A DNA stretch of 64,000 bases from assembly GCF_010015585.1 (NCBI RefSeq), contig NW_022985091.1:14138-78137 (forward strand), read 5' to 3'. Under the pieces are notes generated by a model that searched no databases, was not told where the DNA came from, and saw nothing but the letters and a program-made list of their open reading frames with translations. Shown here piece after piece: positions 12,970 to 24,720 of this stretch (the stretch's first letter is position 1; each line of letters starts with the position of its first letter). Position numbers and translations under genes: made by a program. Source of the DNA: Eremomyces bilateralis CBS 781.70 (Eukaryota; Ascomycota; Dothideomycetes; Eremomycetales; Eremomycetaceae).

Positions 12970-13379
12970 ATTTCAGAGCATGGGCCAATTCCGTTGGGGC
13001 GGGGGACGTCAAAATCAGTCACGCGGAGGAGATGGAGCTTGGGCTCCCGTATATATTCCCATTGGAGAGGTTGCAGCGTATCCAGGAGCATCGTCGGATC
13101 CTCGGCGTATCATCACACTTGGTAACACTAGGACGCGCGCAGCAAAATCAGATGTTTGGCTTGCTTGCGGCAAAGGACGTCTACCTTTCATCGCCTGTTG
13201 ATTATATGAATTCTGAAGTAACCTTCCTGACATCACTGGGCGATCCTACATTCAACCCGCCTGACACCGAATTGCAACCATAACGCCAGCATCGTGGTAA
13301 CGTTCATAGCACAATATACCCAAGGCTTCGCCGCGCCTGAAAAGGTAGTTCCCCATATGTTCACATCATCTTTCCGCGA
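12970..13379. other. convergent 3' intergenic region, SEC24 / MCM2
   Basis: 410 bp between two genes that converge. A 137-codon frame over 12870-13283 is only the antisense/offset continuation of the SEC24 tail and is not supported. No terminator-like structure or repeat recognised. Confidence 0.5.
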
Positions 13380-16016
13380 TTATGCACTAGCCGTGACACC
13401 GGACCGCTGGGGCTGGTGTTGCGAGTTGGGTTTTAAGGTATACTTCGCAAACGCCCGCGCCAACGCGCGCTTGCAGCTGACTTTCTGCGAGTTGACGAAG
13501 CTGTCGACGGCGACGGCGATGGCGCGGTCCATGTCGTGCGAGTTGCAGTACTCCGACAGCCGCATCTTGCAGAACGCTTCGCAGGTTCGCATGATCGCTT
13601 CCAAATGCCGGATCTATCGAGTTTACTTAGCACGATATAATTGAAGGAAAATGACTGAGACTTACGGTGATGGGATATGCTCCTGTCGCCAGGGACTCGC
13701 GTCGCATGTCAGCGAACAGTCGGGCGATCTTGTCCCGGTCGATCTGGTACAACTTCGGCCGGCACCTTTCCCGGGCGTAGAGGATGTATTTCCGCAACAG
13801 TTCCTGCGGTATCTGTCCTTCGGTGTGCGCGGGGGGGGATTCCACGTCCATGCCGTCGGGGTTCGTCATGGAGGCATGTGCGCGTCCATGGCTGTTCACC
13901 ACGAAATTCGCCAGTCGCTCGTCCTCCTCGGGCTCGACGGTGTCCCGCACCACGCAGAGGATATCGAAACGACTCAGGATGGGCTCTGTCAGCTCGACGT
14001 TCTGGCTGAAAGGAATGGTGCTGTTGTAGCGACCTCCGATTGGATTGGCGGCAGCGACGATTGCGCACCGCGCTTGCAGGGTCGTGACGATGCCAGCTTT
14101 GCTGATGGAGATGGTCTGCTGCTCCATCGCCTCGTGGATACTGGTCCGATCTTGGTCGTTCATCTTGTCGAACTCGTCGATCAGGCAGGTGCCCTTGTCC
14201 GCTAGAACCAAGGCGCCACCCTCGAGCGTCCATTCGGAGGTCAGGGGATCGCGTCGTACCGAAGCCGTCAAACCCACTGCGGAGGCTCCTTGGCCCGTAG
14301 CGAAGACGGCTCGATGTGCGGTCTTCTCGACATATTTCAGCACCTGCGACTTCGCGGTCCCCGGATCGCCCAAGAGAAGCACGTTGATGTCACCTCGAAT
14401 GATATGTTTTCCCTGGGCTTCCTTGCTGACCCCACCAAACAGACTGAGAGCCACGGCGGTCTTGATGTCCGTGTGCCCGTAGATGCTGGGTGCAATGGAA
14501 TTGATGAGCTTGTCGATGATATTCGGGTCTTTGGACAAGGCGCGAATTTGCCGCTCATCTTCTTCCGTCAATCGGAATCCTGCGAGCTGGTCGTGCGACT
14601 TCACGACGTGATTGGCTTCCAAAATCGTTGCGAAGACAGGGAACCCGTTTTTGTTGTTCAGCGAGGCATCGTAGTTGTTCCGATAGGTGCCGGTGACCTC
14701 GATTTCCTCTCCAGGTTTGGCACTATCAATTAAGTCCCAGAGGAGGATGATCTCGCGGTGTCGAGGCAGCCGACCGGCCGGGACAGTCCCAGGAGACTCC
14801 TGGAGAGTCAGTTTCTGATAGTTCCGATACACGGTCTTCTCCGAGTTCAGAGTGAAGGGCCCTCTCTTTTGGCAGTATTGACAAAAGGAGATCTTCACTT
14901 CGATATTGGATTCTTGCGGGAAGGGGCCTAACACCGCACCGCAGTTGACACAGTCGAACTTGATGTATTTCAGCTGTGGGAACACTCCACTGCGACGGGT
15001 CACCACGCCGCTGACACGGACTAGGCAGTTTAGGTGCGTTTGACGCAGTTGACGAAGGGTATATCGCACCGGCAAGTCCGTGATTCGAACGTGAATTTCC
15101 GTGTGAATCCGCTCGTAGTCGGGATAATGCAGAAGCGTGACGTCCATGGCCACCTGATCGAAGATCTTCAGGATTTCAGCCGGGGTGTTGGCAAGGAAAT
15201 ATGCAAGAGTCGCCTTGGATTCCGCCAAGTGGTCGAAAGAGACCTCCAGGGACTCGGCGTTGACTTCACCGAGTGTCCGAATGCGGGTGCCGTATACTGA
15301 GCTCCCGGTTTCGTCGGTGTATTCGGTCAAGAACGACTTGAACTCTCGGGCAATCGTGCGGTGTACGGCAGGTTGAGCCACCCAATCGGTGACGCTTGCA
15401 GCCTTTACGTCTTGAAGAGCCTCGAGGGTCAGCTCTTCATTCATGATATCTTCGCCCATATCCACATCATCTTCGTCTTCGTCATAGCGGTGGCGCCGTC
15501 TTCTAGGTCCCCGAGCCGGGTCAAATATGGCATCGCCTTCCTCATGGTCGAGGAAGCCGGCTGGGATGTTCCGGGAGCGGGCTAGCTCTCTGTCGCGCCG
15601 ATTCAAACGCGCTTCCAGTTGTCGACGGGCGCCGAGGTCCATATCGCCGTAGTCGCCCAGGTCGTCGATATCTTTGGCATTGTACGCTTCGTCGTCTCGA
15701 CGGGTGCGGTAGTCGCGCTCGAAGGTGTCCGCAAACAGATCGATACCCGCCTCATCCTCGGCCATCTCATCCATGTCGTCAATGTCGCCGATGAGATCTT
15801 CATCGTCATCAATCAGATTATCATCGTCATCGTCGGCCGGGAGCATTGGTGGGGATGATGCAGGGGCTACACGGTCAGCTATATCACATCCGAGGGTTCA
15901 AACCACTTACGACTTGACGGTGGAAGTCCCGGAGAAGACATCATATTATCGTCATCCTCGCGGGCCCGTTTCCCTCGAGCGGCCGATGGAGACAGGCCAC
16001 GGTTCGCCGAGGACAT
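13380..16016 (-). CDS. mcm2: DNA replication licensing helicase subunit MCM2
   Basis: Three exons: 16016-15911, 15866-13666, 13613-13380 (introns 44 and 52 nt, both GTAAGT), 846 aa. It is one subunit of the MCM2-7 hexamer that unwinds origins in S phase. The N-terminus is strongly acidic (runs of Asp/Glu around residues 45-75), as expected for MCM2's histone-binding tail. A C4 zinc finger (CVNCGAVLG...FCQYCQKRG) lies near residue 339. The AAA+ core has Walker A GDPGTAKSQ near 534, Walker B CLIDEFDKM and the arginine finger SRFD. The last exon gives the C-terminal winged-helix region (IRHLEAIMRTCEAFCKMRL). The upstream ATG (MSSANRGLSPSAARGKRARED) is used because exon 1 splices in phase. It diverges from the UBR-box gene over a promoter containing an MCB site. 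Confidence 0.96.
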
Positions 16017-16225
16017 GTTTGGCCGTAAAGGGGAGCTTAAACATTGTTAGCTATGGTTTCGAATGACCCTAAAACTTCCTATTATACCTCATTGAACTTG
16101 ATTCATCAACAAGGGGTTTTAATGGTTCAGTATCGACCGTTTTAGTTTGTTGACGATAAGAGTTAAGGGATGAGGTGGAGTGTTCAAGCAAAATCCCAAA
16201 TAGAGGGGGCCGCTCTTCGCGAAGG

Positions 16226-16257
16226 CTAAAGTGACTTCAAAACTCTAAAGTGACTTC
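16226..16257. repeat. 13-bp direct repeat CTAAAGTGACTTC x2
   Basis: Two identical 13-mers separated by 6 bp in the MCM2/UBR promoter. Contains TGAC half-sites; a regulatory role is inference. Confidence 0.6.
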
Positions 16258-16305
16258 CTCGCGTTTCATTCGCGCTTTCCTTGGGTTTCGCGAGACGCGC
16301 CTAAC

Positions 16306-16311
16306 ACGCGT
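16306..16311. promoter_or_regulatory. MCB (MluI cell-cycle box) ACGCGT
   Basis: Exact ACGCGT palindrome 290 bp upstream of the MCM2 start. In yeasts this is the MBF site that turns on replication genes at G1/S; placement before MCM2 fits. Binding here is not shown. Confidence 0.5.
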
Positions 16312-16446
16312 TATCCCTGAATGCAACCACGTGATATGAGCACTTTATCCAAGTATCCAACTGCATCAGCTTCCAGTCTCCAACTGAATTTCGAGTGCAT
16401 CAACAAACTGCGATTCATTCAACTCGTCTATATCCGATTTACACTA

Positions 16447-16500
16447 GATTCACTGGATTCACCGATTCACTAAACTCACTGGACTCACCGGATTCACCTG
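16447..16500. repeat. degenerate ATTCAC/ACTCAC repeat in 5' leader
   Basis: Imperfect tandem units of the form GGATTCACC / GACTCACCG just upstream of the UBR-box gene start. Short and low-complexity. Confidence 0.5.
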
Positions 16501-16536
16501 GAACTGTTTGCTGAAGCTTTCCGCCACTCGTGCGCC

Positions 16537-18275
16537 ATGGCAACATCCGGCTCAGTCGCCGCCCATCAATTGAGGGAACGACAGAATAGCTTCTCCCAGG
16601 TGTCGGAGAGCTCGCAAACTGCTCAAGAGTATGTTCAAATCCATAGCTTTGGTCTGTTCTTTGGCTAACAATCAGTCAAGATTCATCAATAGCCAGCTGC
16701 AACTCGAAGAAGAGGCACGTGAGGCGTTGCCTTATCAGTTCGATACCTGCACCAAACCATTGGGCCCGTTGCGACAGCTCGTCTTCTCCTGCTTGACATG
16801 CAATCCTCCTCCGTCTTCTTCATCCGATCCATACAATGCGGCCGGAGTCTGCTATTCCTGCTCGATATCGTGTCATGGCGACCACACCCTCGTCGAATTG
16901 TTCAATAAGCGCGACTTCGTCTGTGACTGCGGAACGTCTCGCTTACCCGAGTCCACACCTTGTACGCTGCGAATCAATCCGGTGACCGGGACGAAAGGAG
17001 ACGTGCGCTCGGAGCCACCGCGCGAAGGCAACTCGTATAACCGCAATTTTCGGAACCAGTTCTGCGGCTGCGGCGAAGAATATGACCCACATCAAGAGAA
17101 AGGGACCATGTTCCAGTGTCTGGGCCTGGGATCCGAGGCGTCTGGCGGATGTGGGGAGGATTGGTGGCACCCGGAATGTCTGGTTGGGCTACCTCGAAAC
17201 TGGGCGGAAACACATAAAGAGCAGCAAGATAAGCTCTTAGCGCCTACTACAGAAGGAAATGCACCGGCCCCTGAAGGGCGGGTGGATGGTGCTACAGTCA
17301 ATGAGGAGGAACCCCCACTACCACCGGGCTTCCCCGCAGAAGAAGATTTCGAATCGTTCATTTGCTACAAATGTGTCGAGTCAAACCCCTGGGTCAAACA
17401 GTATGCGGGTTCTCCAGGCTTTCTCCCGGCCGTTTACTTCAGGGGTTCTGCAGTTAAATTCAAAGAAGGCGATCAAGAGTCTTCAGCAAATGGTCAACCA
17501 TCATCTCAGGGATCGGCCCAGAAGCGAAAAGCACATGATTATGATGGAGACGAAACTGGAACCGCCTCCAAGCGGTTTAGGTCGGTGGACAAGGATGAGA
17601 ACGACAAGAGTGAGACCAACGGGAGTGACGCAGTGGCTGAAGCGGACATTCAACAAGACAACAAAACCGATTCCCACCCTTGCAGAATAAACAGCCTTCC
17701 TCCCGCACCATCTGGGAAGGTGTCCCTTTTCCTACAAGCCGATTTCCGGGAACGATGGTGCAAGTGCCCGCGGTGCTTTCCTTTATTGGCGAAGCATCCA
17801 TGGCTGTTGGAGGAGGAAGATACGTACGAACCTCCCATTTCCGAAGATGGTGAACATGAAGACGGTGGGCAAAGTGCGGGGACTCGAAGCATGCTCGACA
17901 TGGGCGAGGCTGCATTGAGTAACGTTGATCGGGTCAGAGCGATTGGTGAGTTTCCATCGGGTCTTCAGCTGGTGTATGCAGCATTTGACTAACACCCGGC
18001 AGAGGGCGTCATGGTGTACAACAAACTCAAGGAGCAGGTCAAATCATTCCTGCAGCCGTTCGCCGAGAGCGGCCAGGCTGTGAGTGCGGAGGATGTCAAG
18101 CAGTATTTTGAGCGGTTGCGTGGTGATCAAGATGGAATCCAAGCGGCTGCGGCTCAAAGTGCAGAAGCGAATGCAAACGGAGATAACCATCGTAGAGACG
18201 AGGGCAAAGGTAGGAATTCTTATGTTTTATGGTGTCCTGCTAGTTGCTAATCGGTGTATTCATAACAGGTTATTG
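16537..18275 (+). CDS. UBR-box / PHD-like E3 ligase family protein (UBR7/Mlo2 type)
   Basis: Four exons: 16537-16628, 16681-17945, 18003-18209, 18268-18275, encoding 523 aa. The last exon supplies only two residues and the stop (ends DEGKGY). The UBR zinc-binding box covers about residues 45-125: FSCLTC, VCYSCSISCHGDH and FVCDCGTSRLP. It is followed by a PHD-like Cys/His domain, FCGCGEEYDP...CGEDWWHPECL, about 145-190. A Cys pair (FICYKC) and a basic, acidic-flanked linker (QKRKAHDYDGDE) follow, then a C-terminal conserved KCPRCFPLLAKHPWLLEEE block. UBR7/Mlo2 proteins are putative ubiquitin ligases linked to chromatin and N-degron-like recognition. The first intron's acceptor is an unusual CAAG; the alternative TAG 12 nt downstream also keeps frame but drops the EFINSQ residues I judge conserved. 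Confidence 0.9.
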
Positions 18276-18966
18276 ATATCTTCCTGGATCGATTCTGTCG
18301 GGAGGGTTGAGCACCGGGTATGGTGTTTGGGCGAGTTATCTGATGACTGGCACGAGTGCCATCAAATCCGACGGAGGACTATTGGTGAATTATTCCATTG
18401 CTACCGATGGATTGGCAGATACCCAACCTGTAATATGAGTTATGAATCGGCTGTGCTGTATGAACCACGCACTCAACGAAAGCAGGGCTATTAATAAATA
18501 ATACATCAATAGTTTAATACCGAAGTGTAACATGCACGGACGTCATCCGTGATCAGACGGTGCATGCAAAACAGGCGCTGGTTGCCTGGTTCATGTGGAG
18601 GAATACTGGAGCCTTCAGCCCCCCAGGGCCCAGTTCTTCTCACCAGACTGACCAGACAATAAAGACAAAGATATTCTTCGGTTGTGTCCATCCATACGGT
18701 ACCCGATATTTATTCAATTCAATACATTTTCACGTCGCTAGATTTTACCTACCTACGGAGTACTTCCCAGTGTCTTCCCGCTTCAGAAGGACTGCTGGCC
18801 TGAATGTATGTCTGACACTTCCCGCCGGCGGGCCTTGCTCTTGTATCGCCACTTTCCCCCTTCGCCCTGACGTCCGACACACCACACAACCAGTCCACCG
18901 AACAAGCACCGTGGCCGTATCGCCAACGCCCATCCTTTCTGTTCCACGCGGGGACTTCTCGCCGCC
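18276..18966. other. intergenic, no gene seen
   Basis: 691 bp between the UBR-box gene and the FKBP fusion gene. Overlapping frames on both strands at 18506-18966 look like shadows with no conserved motif. The ATG context of the next gene (GCCGCCATGC) is strong. Confidence 0.5.
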
Positions 18967-20527
18967 ATGCGGCTCTTCCCTTCATATTCCCTTCTCGCGA
19001 TCCTCAGCGCTCCCCTTCTCCACGCCGAGAAACTCGCCTCGGGCCTCGAAATCGATGTTACCGACCGAATCACCTGCTCCCGACCGACCGTCCTGGGCGA
19101 TCAGATCGAAGTACACTATCGGGGGACGATATGGGGCACCAAAGTGCAGTTCGATAGCAGCTACGAACGCGGCACGCCCTTCGGATTCCGGCTCGGTCAA
19201 GGGCAGGTCATCCAAGGATGGGACGAAGGGCTCGTGGGAATGTGTATCGGCGAGGGACGACGGCTGACGATTCCCCCGTCCATGGCGTATGGTGATCGAG
19301 CCGTGGGTGCGATACCGGGAGGGAGCACGCTGGTCTTCGACACGGTACTGGTGTCGATCGACGGGGTGGAACCTCCGCAAAGTGAATCGCCGTCGCCGAC
19401 CCCGACGTCCACCGACCCCGCGACTTCGATATCACCGGATACCGCGTCGACGACGACAGGAATAGCGATTCCCTCGTCGGATGCCTCTCTTCCCGGATCG
19501 CATGGCCCTGGTAGACCAGGCGACCACGAATGTGACCTTCTCGGCGACTTCTCCCTTCTGGTTCAAAGCTCCCTGGGCCTTCTGGCGCTTACCTCGTTAG
19601 TCTACAAACGATGGCGGGAGACGCCACGACGCCCGTTGAAGATCTGGGCGTTCGACGCGTCGAAGCAGGTGGTAGGCTCGATGATGCTGCACGTCCTCAA
19701 CGTGCTGATGAGCATGTTGAGCTCAGGCAAGTTCGATATCAAGGACGCGGCCACTGCGGCGGCGACGCCAGGGCCCGACATCACGCCGCGGTTGATGCGG
19801 AGAGACGATGGGTTTGCGCAATATGATGGGAGCGGCGACGCGCCGAATCCATGCTCATACTACCTCCTCAACCTTGGGATTGACGTGAGTTTTGCTTCAT
19901 TGGTCGACGCGACGAGATGCTAACTTCAATCAGACGACCATCGGCATCCCTATCCTTCTTCTATGGCTGAAGGTCTTCCACTACGCCTTCTCCCTGACGC
20001 CTCTCGCCCGACCACTGATCTCCATCGAATCCGGCGTCTACTCCCCCCTTCCAAACCGCTCCAACCCCAACCCCCAGCCGCGCACGACCTGGTGGCTCAA
20101 GCAATGCCTCATCTACTTCCTCGGCCTCCTCGGCATGAAGCTTTGCGTCCTCGGCATCTTCCTCCTCTGCCCCTGGATCGCCTGGGTCGGCGACTGGGCC
20201 CTCCGCTGGACCGAAGGCAGCGCCGCGCTGCAGATCACGTTCGTCATGCTGATCTTCCCCACCGTGATGAACGTGATGCAGTATTGGATTATTGATTCCT
20301 TCATCAAGGAGAGGAAGGACCCCGGCGCGCGTTCGTCCGCGGAGGCGGAGCGGGCGGAGGCGGCGCGGGCCGAACAGGCGCACGATCGGGATGAGATGGG
20401 CATCCAGATGACGGAGGAAGACGAGGATGACGCGAATGAAAACGAGAGATTGTTGAAAGGAGCAGATCCGACTCATATATCTGGCAGACCGAGCGCCGGG
20501 AGTAGTGTGGGTGGAGGCAGCAAGTAA
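18967..20527 (+). CDS. FKBP-type prolyl isomerase fused to STIMATE/vacuolar-type membrane protein
   Basis: Two exons, 18967-19884 and 19934-20527 (49-nt intron GTGAGT...GCTAACTTCAATCAG), 503 aa. Residues 1-20 look like a signal peptide ([20 protein letters not shown]). Residues about 25-137 are a secretory FKBP2-like domain with [16 protein letters not shown] and [12 protein letters not shown] Ser/Thr/Pro-rich linker (about 140-180) leads to a multi-helix membrane region: [49 protein letters not shown] and [13 protein letters not shown]. This is the STIMATE/TMEM110 family (PF12400, yeast YPL162C-like). The tail is acidic and cytosolic in type. No stop or splice signal separates the halves, so it reads as one protein; these families are normally separate proteins. 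A merged pair through assembly error cannot be excluded. Confidence 0.85.
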
Positions 20528-20770
20528 CGCCGACTGCGGAAAGAGGCGGGACATACATGTTCATTGGTTTAATTGATAGCATATCTGGCATCTCGAATTC
20601 ATTGTTTGTACAACAGCGGCTGCTATAGCTTCAAATGGGAAGGAGACCCAGTCTCACATACGGAAATGACTTTTGTCTACTGGGATCAATATTGATTATC
20701 CGTACACGCCAAGCTGCTCGCTATTCACAACTGACAAGCTTCTTTCACGTAGGTATCTCGAACAGGCGTC

Positions 20771-22141
20771 CTAAGCTTTGCCCCTCGGGTTTCCTTTTGG
20801 AACCGCAGCTGATCGTACCGCCTCACTCTTCGACATCATTTTCGACTGGCTCGCCACGGTCGGGGCATTATAGGTTCTCGTCTTCTTCTTTGCCGGGACA
20901 TTCGTATCGGTTTCGTGGCGAGAAGTCGGGTCCTGCTGAACAGAATCAGAGGGGTAGCTGTCAACCGCCTTGCGTTTTCGTGTCCCAATCGCTGATGGTG
21001 TCACTCCTGCCCGCGTCTCTCCAGGGGCTAGACGTGTATTGTGCTCCTCCCGTTCTTCCTCTGTCGTAGATTTCTCCCCGCGTGTAGGTGGTGAAGGTCT
21101 AGCACGTACAGCATCTTCCGGCCCACTCTCTTCGACTCCCTCCATATCCTCATCCTCCTCGCCTTCCATCGCTTTCGGCCCGATCTGTTGCTGGATCCAC
21201 TCCGAAAGTCCGGTAGCCGCACCTTCCTTTTCAGATTGCGTGCCGTCGCCGAGCAGGGTCGTGGCCAGCTCGCCGGCCAACTCCTCGCTCGATGCTTCGC
21301 CATTCAGCATCCGCGTGGCCAGTTCCAGGAGCATTTGTTGGTCGTCCTGGTTAGCGCCGACGTTCAACCGGGAGAGGTTCTGGGATAGTGCTGCCTTCAA
21401 GGATTCCTGGTCGATGGCGGTTCCGCGTATGCCTTCCTCATCATCATCATCGTCCTCCTCCTCCTCTCTCTCTTCCCCATCCTCATCTCCGGAGTCATCC
21501 TCCCCGGCTACCGCATGTATATCGTCCTGTCCTCCAGGCCTAGCGACAACCGGCGTCACATTCTCCTGGAGCGGATCGGATGGAGGCAGTTGGATCTTGA
21601 ATCCATCAACGTGCTTGAAACGGACCCGATAGTCCTTCAACAGTGCGAACGGGGCGGACTCCTCTTCTGAAAACCGGCGAATGTCCGGCAATGCCAGTTG
21701 TTCCCTCTGTGATACCCAGCAAATCGGCGCGATTCGTGGACCGGATTCGTCCACGGATGCCTGTATACTCCCATCGCGACCCTTCCGCCTTTTCTGCGCA
21801 GACAGACCCGCCTCAGCCGCTTTCCTCTTCGGCCGGGTCGTCGCGCTCTTCGATTTCTGGGAGGGCGTGTCGTGATACCCGTCGGTGTCGTACTCGATGT
21901 CGACGAAGTATTCGAAGCGATCTAATTCATCCCAGGAATCATAGCCATCGTATGGCACCGGAGATGCGATCGCATGCTCGGCCAAGTCGTCCTGTTGCGA
22001 TTCATTCCCTGTCAGCTTGATGATGGACAGGCGCATGACATGCGGTTCGCCAGGGGAAGAAATTGGGAGAAATAGAATGCTACTCACTGCATCGAAATAT
22101 GCATCCTCTACCCAAACGTAATTGCAATCATCGTCTTCCAT
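20771..22141 (-). CDS. acidic nuclear-type hypothetical protein
   Basis: Two exons, 22141-22088 and 21991-20771, joined by a 96-nt intron (GTGAGT...CAACAG); 424 aa. I do not recognise a domain. The N-terminus (MEDDDCNYVWVEDAYFDA) is acidic and aromatic. A basic patch RPKRKAAEAGLSAQKRRKGRD near residue 85 resembles a nuclear localisation signal. A long Asp/Glu run (GEEREEEEDDDDDEE) lies near 205, followed by a probably helical stretch rich in Leu and Gln (ALSQNLSRLNVG...LLELATRML), and then a disordered basic tail. The unspliced reading is also open through the intron, but splicing gives a smoother conserved-looking sequence (FDADDLAEHAIAS). It ends 243 bp from the converging FKBP-fusion gene. 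Role unknown; nuclear location is inferred from composition. Confidence 0.75.
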   Translation of the reverse strand: MEDDDCNYVWVEDAYFDAVSSILFLPISSPGEPHVMRLSIIKLTGNESQQDDLAEHAIASPVPYDGYDSWDELDRFEYFVDIEYDTDGYHDTPSQKSKSATTRPKRKAAEAGLSAQKRRKGRDGSIQASVDESGPRIAPICWVSQREQLALPDIRRFSEEESAPFALLKDYRVRFKHVDGFKIQLPPSDPLQENVTPVVARPGGQDDIHAVAGEDDSGDEDGEEREEEEDDDDDEEGIRGTAIDQESLKAALSQNLSRLNVGANQDDQQMLLELATRMLNGEASSEELAGELATTLLGDGTQSEKEGAATGLSEWIQQQIGPKAMEGEEDEDMEGVEESGPEDAVRARPSPPTRGEKSTTEEEREEHNTRLAPGETRAGVTPSAIGTRKRKAVDSYPSDSVQQDPTSRHETDTNVPAKKKTRTYNAPTVASQSKMMSKSEAVRSAAVPKGNPRGKA

Positions 22142-22726
22142 TGCGCTAGTGGAGAATCCGTGTTGGGATTGCCTGATGTGGTTGTCGACGCGATGGAGTC
22201 GTGGACGCGTTGGGTTGTTGATCGCATGCCGGGGAGACCACTGGATTGCTCACTTGCAGCATGGGCAGGCCAAAAGGTGCATTTGGATGGTCTAGGAGAT
22301 AAATAAGGAGGAAGAAAGAGTAAGTCAAGCATCAAGGGACGTCCGAAAGAGAGAATGAGGGGAATCACAACTGTGAACAGTCAACCAACGGTGACGACTT
22401 CCGTCAGGGGCCTGGACGCTAAATGGCGGGGACGATGACAGGGACGATGACCGCACAAAGACTAGGCACACCACATTGATGGATTGTTTACCTTAATTAC
22501 TTACTTCGCCGTCCATGTCCTTCCGTTATCCATATCACAACGCTTGTGTCTATCCTGAGTGGGAAACACGTGCCTGGACTTGAATATCACATGGTTGGAT
22601 GTGCACTTTGTAGTGATCGATCGCCGGCAAATCAGCTCCCTCGTTCAGTCGTTCTAACATCGCCGACTAAGCGTAACGACTTCCCTTCTTAGCATTGATC
22701 GCGCCGAGGAATTCGAGATCGGCATT
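22142..22726. promoter_or_regulatory. divergent promoter region, acidic hypothetical / AIP1
   Basis: 585 bp between two divergent starts. It contains CACGTG-type core sequence around 22567-22572 (acacgtgcc) and no reading frame of note. Confidence 0.4.
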
Positions 22727-24720
22727 ATGTCCATAGTCTCAGGTAAGTGCTTCCATCCATTGCTACATATAGGCACTTACACGTCTGCAGAGTCAATCTG
22801 GGCCGCCGCACCCACCACCACTCGAGGCCAGCCCACTCAACTCTCCACCGATTCCAAAGGAGAACGGCTAGCATATGCTGTACGTTTGTTGCGCTCTATT
22901 ATAAGTCACCGGTCGAATAACAACGGAGCAGTCGGGTAAATCGGTATTCGTCAGGAACATCGACAATCCTGGCGTCAGCAAGCAATATACCTCGCACGTT
23001 GCGCAAACGACCGTCGCCCGGTTTGCGCCTTCGGGCTTTTATGTTGCCAGCGGCGATGTGTCCGGCACCGTAAGGGTGTGGGACTGTGTTGGCGAGGGGG
23101 CTACCAAAGGTTGTTTCCGTTCTGCAGCACTGAACCTCCTGTTAACGTCATCCAGGGGAGTATCATATCATCGCCGGCCCGATCAACGACATCGCATGGG
23201 ATGGCGATTCCCAGCGGATTATCGCCGTCGGGAATGGCAAGGAGCGATACGGTCATTGCATCACTGCAGACAGCGGAAACAGCGTGGGCGAGATCTCCGG
23301 CCATTCATCCTCGATCAATTCCGTCTCGATTCGACAACAGCGACCGCTCCGCGCAATGACGGGCAGCGACGATACCAATCTAGTGTTTTATCATGGCGCA
23401 CCGTTCAAGTTCCAGACCAGCTTGCGGAACCAGCACAACAAGTTCGTCTTAGGCTGCGGATTCAGTCCTGACGGTGCCAATATCGTCACCGTCGGCGCAG
23501 ACCGTCGCATATGGCTTTATGACGGCAAGTCCGGCGAATCGAAGACCCAGATCGGAGAGGGGGTCCACACTGGAAGTATTTTTGCTGTTTCGTGGGCGCA
23601 AGACTCCAAGAGGTTGGTTACCGCTAGCGCCGATCAAACCATCCGAATATGGGACGTCGAAGCAGGAAAAGCGGTCCAAACCTGGCGAATGGGCGAGGAA
23701 GGCATTCCGAACGTGCCCGACCAGCAGGTCGGAGTCGCTTGGCCGCATGGGCGCAGTGACGGTCTGATTATTAGCTGTGACTTGGATGGGAACCTCAACT
23801 ACCTCGTGGAAGGTAATCCCAAGCCGTCGAAGGTGGTGACGGGCCACCAGAAGAACATCACCTCATCGGTCCTCAGCGACCAAACCTTCTACACCGGAAG
23901 TTTCGACGGTCGCGTGCGTGCATGGGACATCGCGACAGGCCTGGCGGAGAAGATCGACGGCAATGGACCGAGTAACTATATTGCCGGGATGTCGGCGGTA
24001 CCGCTAGACGCATCTAAGGAGCCGGGATCGATCTACGTCGCTAGCTGGGACGACACCCTTCGTTCCATATCCGCCAAAACATTCACCGGCAGCACGTCGT
24101 CTCTCGGATCGCAACCCAAAGCACTAAGCGTCACCATCGCCGCGCCATCAGGGCCGATCGTCCTCGTCGCCACCTCCGATTCCCTGGATCTCTACTCTTC
24201 CGGCCAGAAGATCGCCTCGCATTCCGTCCCGTTCACCCCCACCGCCCTCGCCGCCCACGCCTCCACCATCGCCATCGGCGCGGACGACAAGTCCCTTCGA
24301 CTCTACACTCTCGCGTCGACGGACCTGACCCCCATCTCCGCCGAACCGCGGAAGCCCACCGCCCCCATCTCCACCCTCTCGTTCTCTCCCTCCGGATCCC
24401 TCCTTGCCGCGGGGACGACGGGCGGGAAGATCATGGTGTATGACACGAGCAACTGGTCGGTGAAGACGGACCGGTGGAGCGCGCATACCGCGCGGATCAC
24501 GTCGATTGCTTGGAATTCGGATAGTAGCTGTGCTGTGAGCGGGAGTCTCGATACTAATGTCATGGTCTGGAGTTTGCAGGACCCGGGGAAGAGGATCAAG
24601 GCGTTGAATGCGCATAAGGATGGGGTCAATGGGGTGGCGTGGGTTGAGGGGACGAGCAAGGTCCTTAGTACGGGCGGCGATGCTACGGTGAAGGCTTGGA
24701 CTGTGGATGGGGTTTCCTGA
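22727..24720 (+). CDS. aip1: actin-interacting protein 1 (WD40)
   Basis: Four exons: 22727-22742 (only 16 nt), 22791-22879, 22932-23109 and 23156-24720; 615 aa, a normal length for Aip1. It works with cofilin to sever and disassemble actin filaments, in the cytosol at actin patches. The start [20 protein letters not shown] is the usual Aip1 opening. WD40 repeats run through the whole protein as two beta-propellers, for example [57 protein letters not shown] and [15 protein letters not shown]. Intron donors are GTAAGT, GTACGT and the unusual GTTGTT; all phases close. The C-terminal third is markedly GC-rich. The call is secure. Confidence 0.95.

Larger units (their letters stand above)
16017..16536. 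promoter_or_regulatory. divergent promoter, MCM2 / UBR-box gene
   Basis: 520 bp between two divergent starts. It contains the MluI cell-cycle box ACGCGT (16306-16311), two exact copies of CTAAAGTGACTTC (16226-16238 and 16245-16257), several CGCG clusters, and near the UBR-box gene a degenerate ATTCAC-type repeat that would lie in the 5' UTR. Confidence 0.55.

Noticed and set aside
12870-13283. 137-codon plus-strand frame after SEC24
   Set aside because: It begins in the last SEC24 intron and exon in another frame, and has no conserved motif.
18506-19267. Long overlapping frames on both strands before and over the FKBP gene
   Set aside because: Shadows of the GC-rich FKBP exon; no independent motif or start context.
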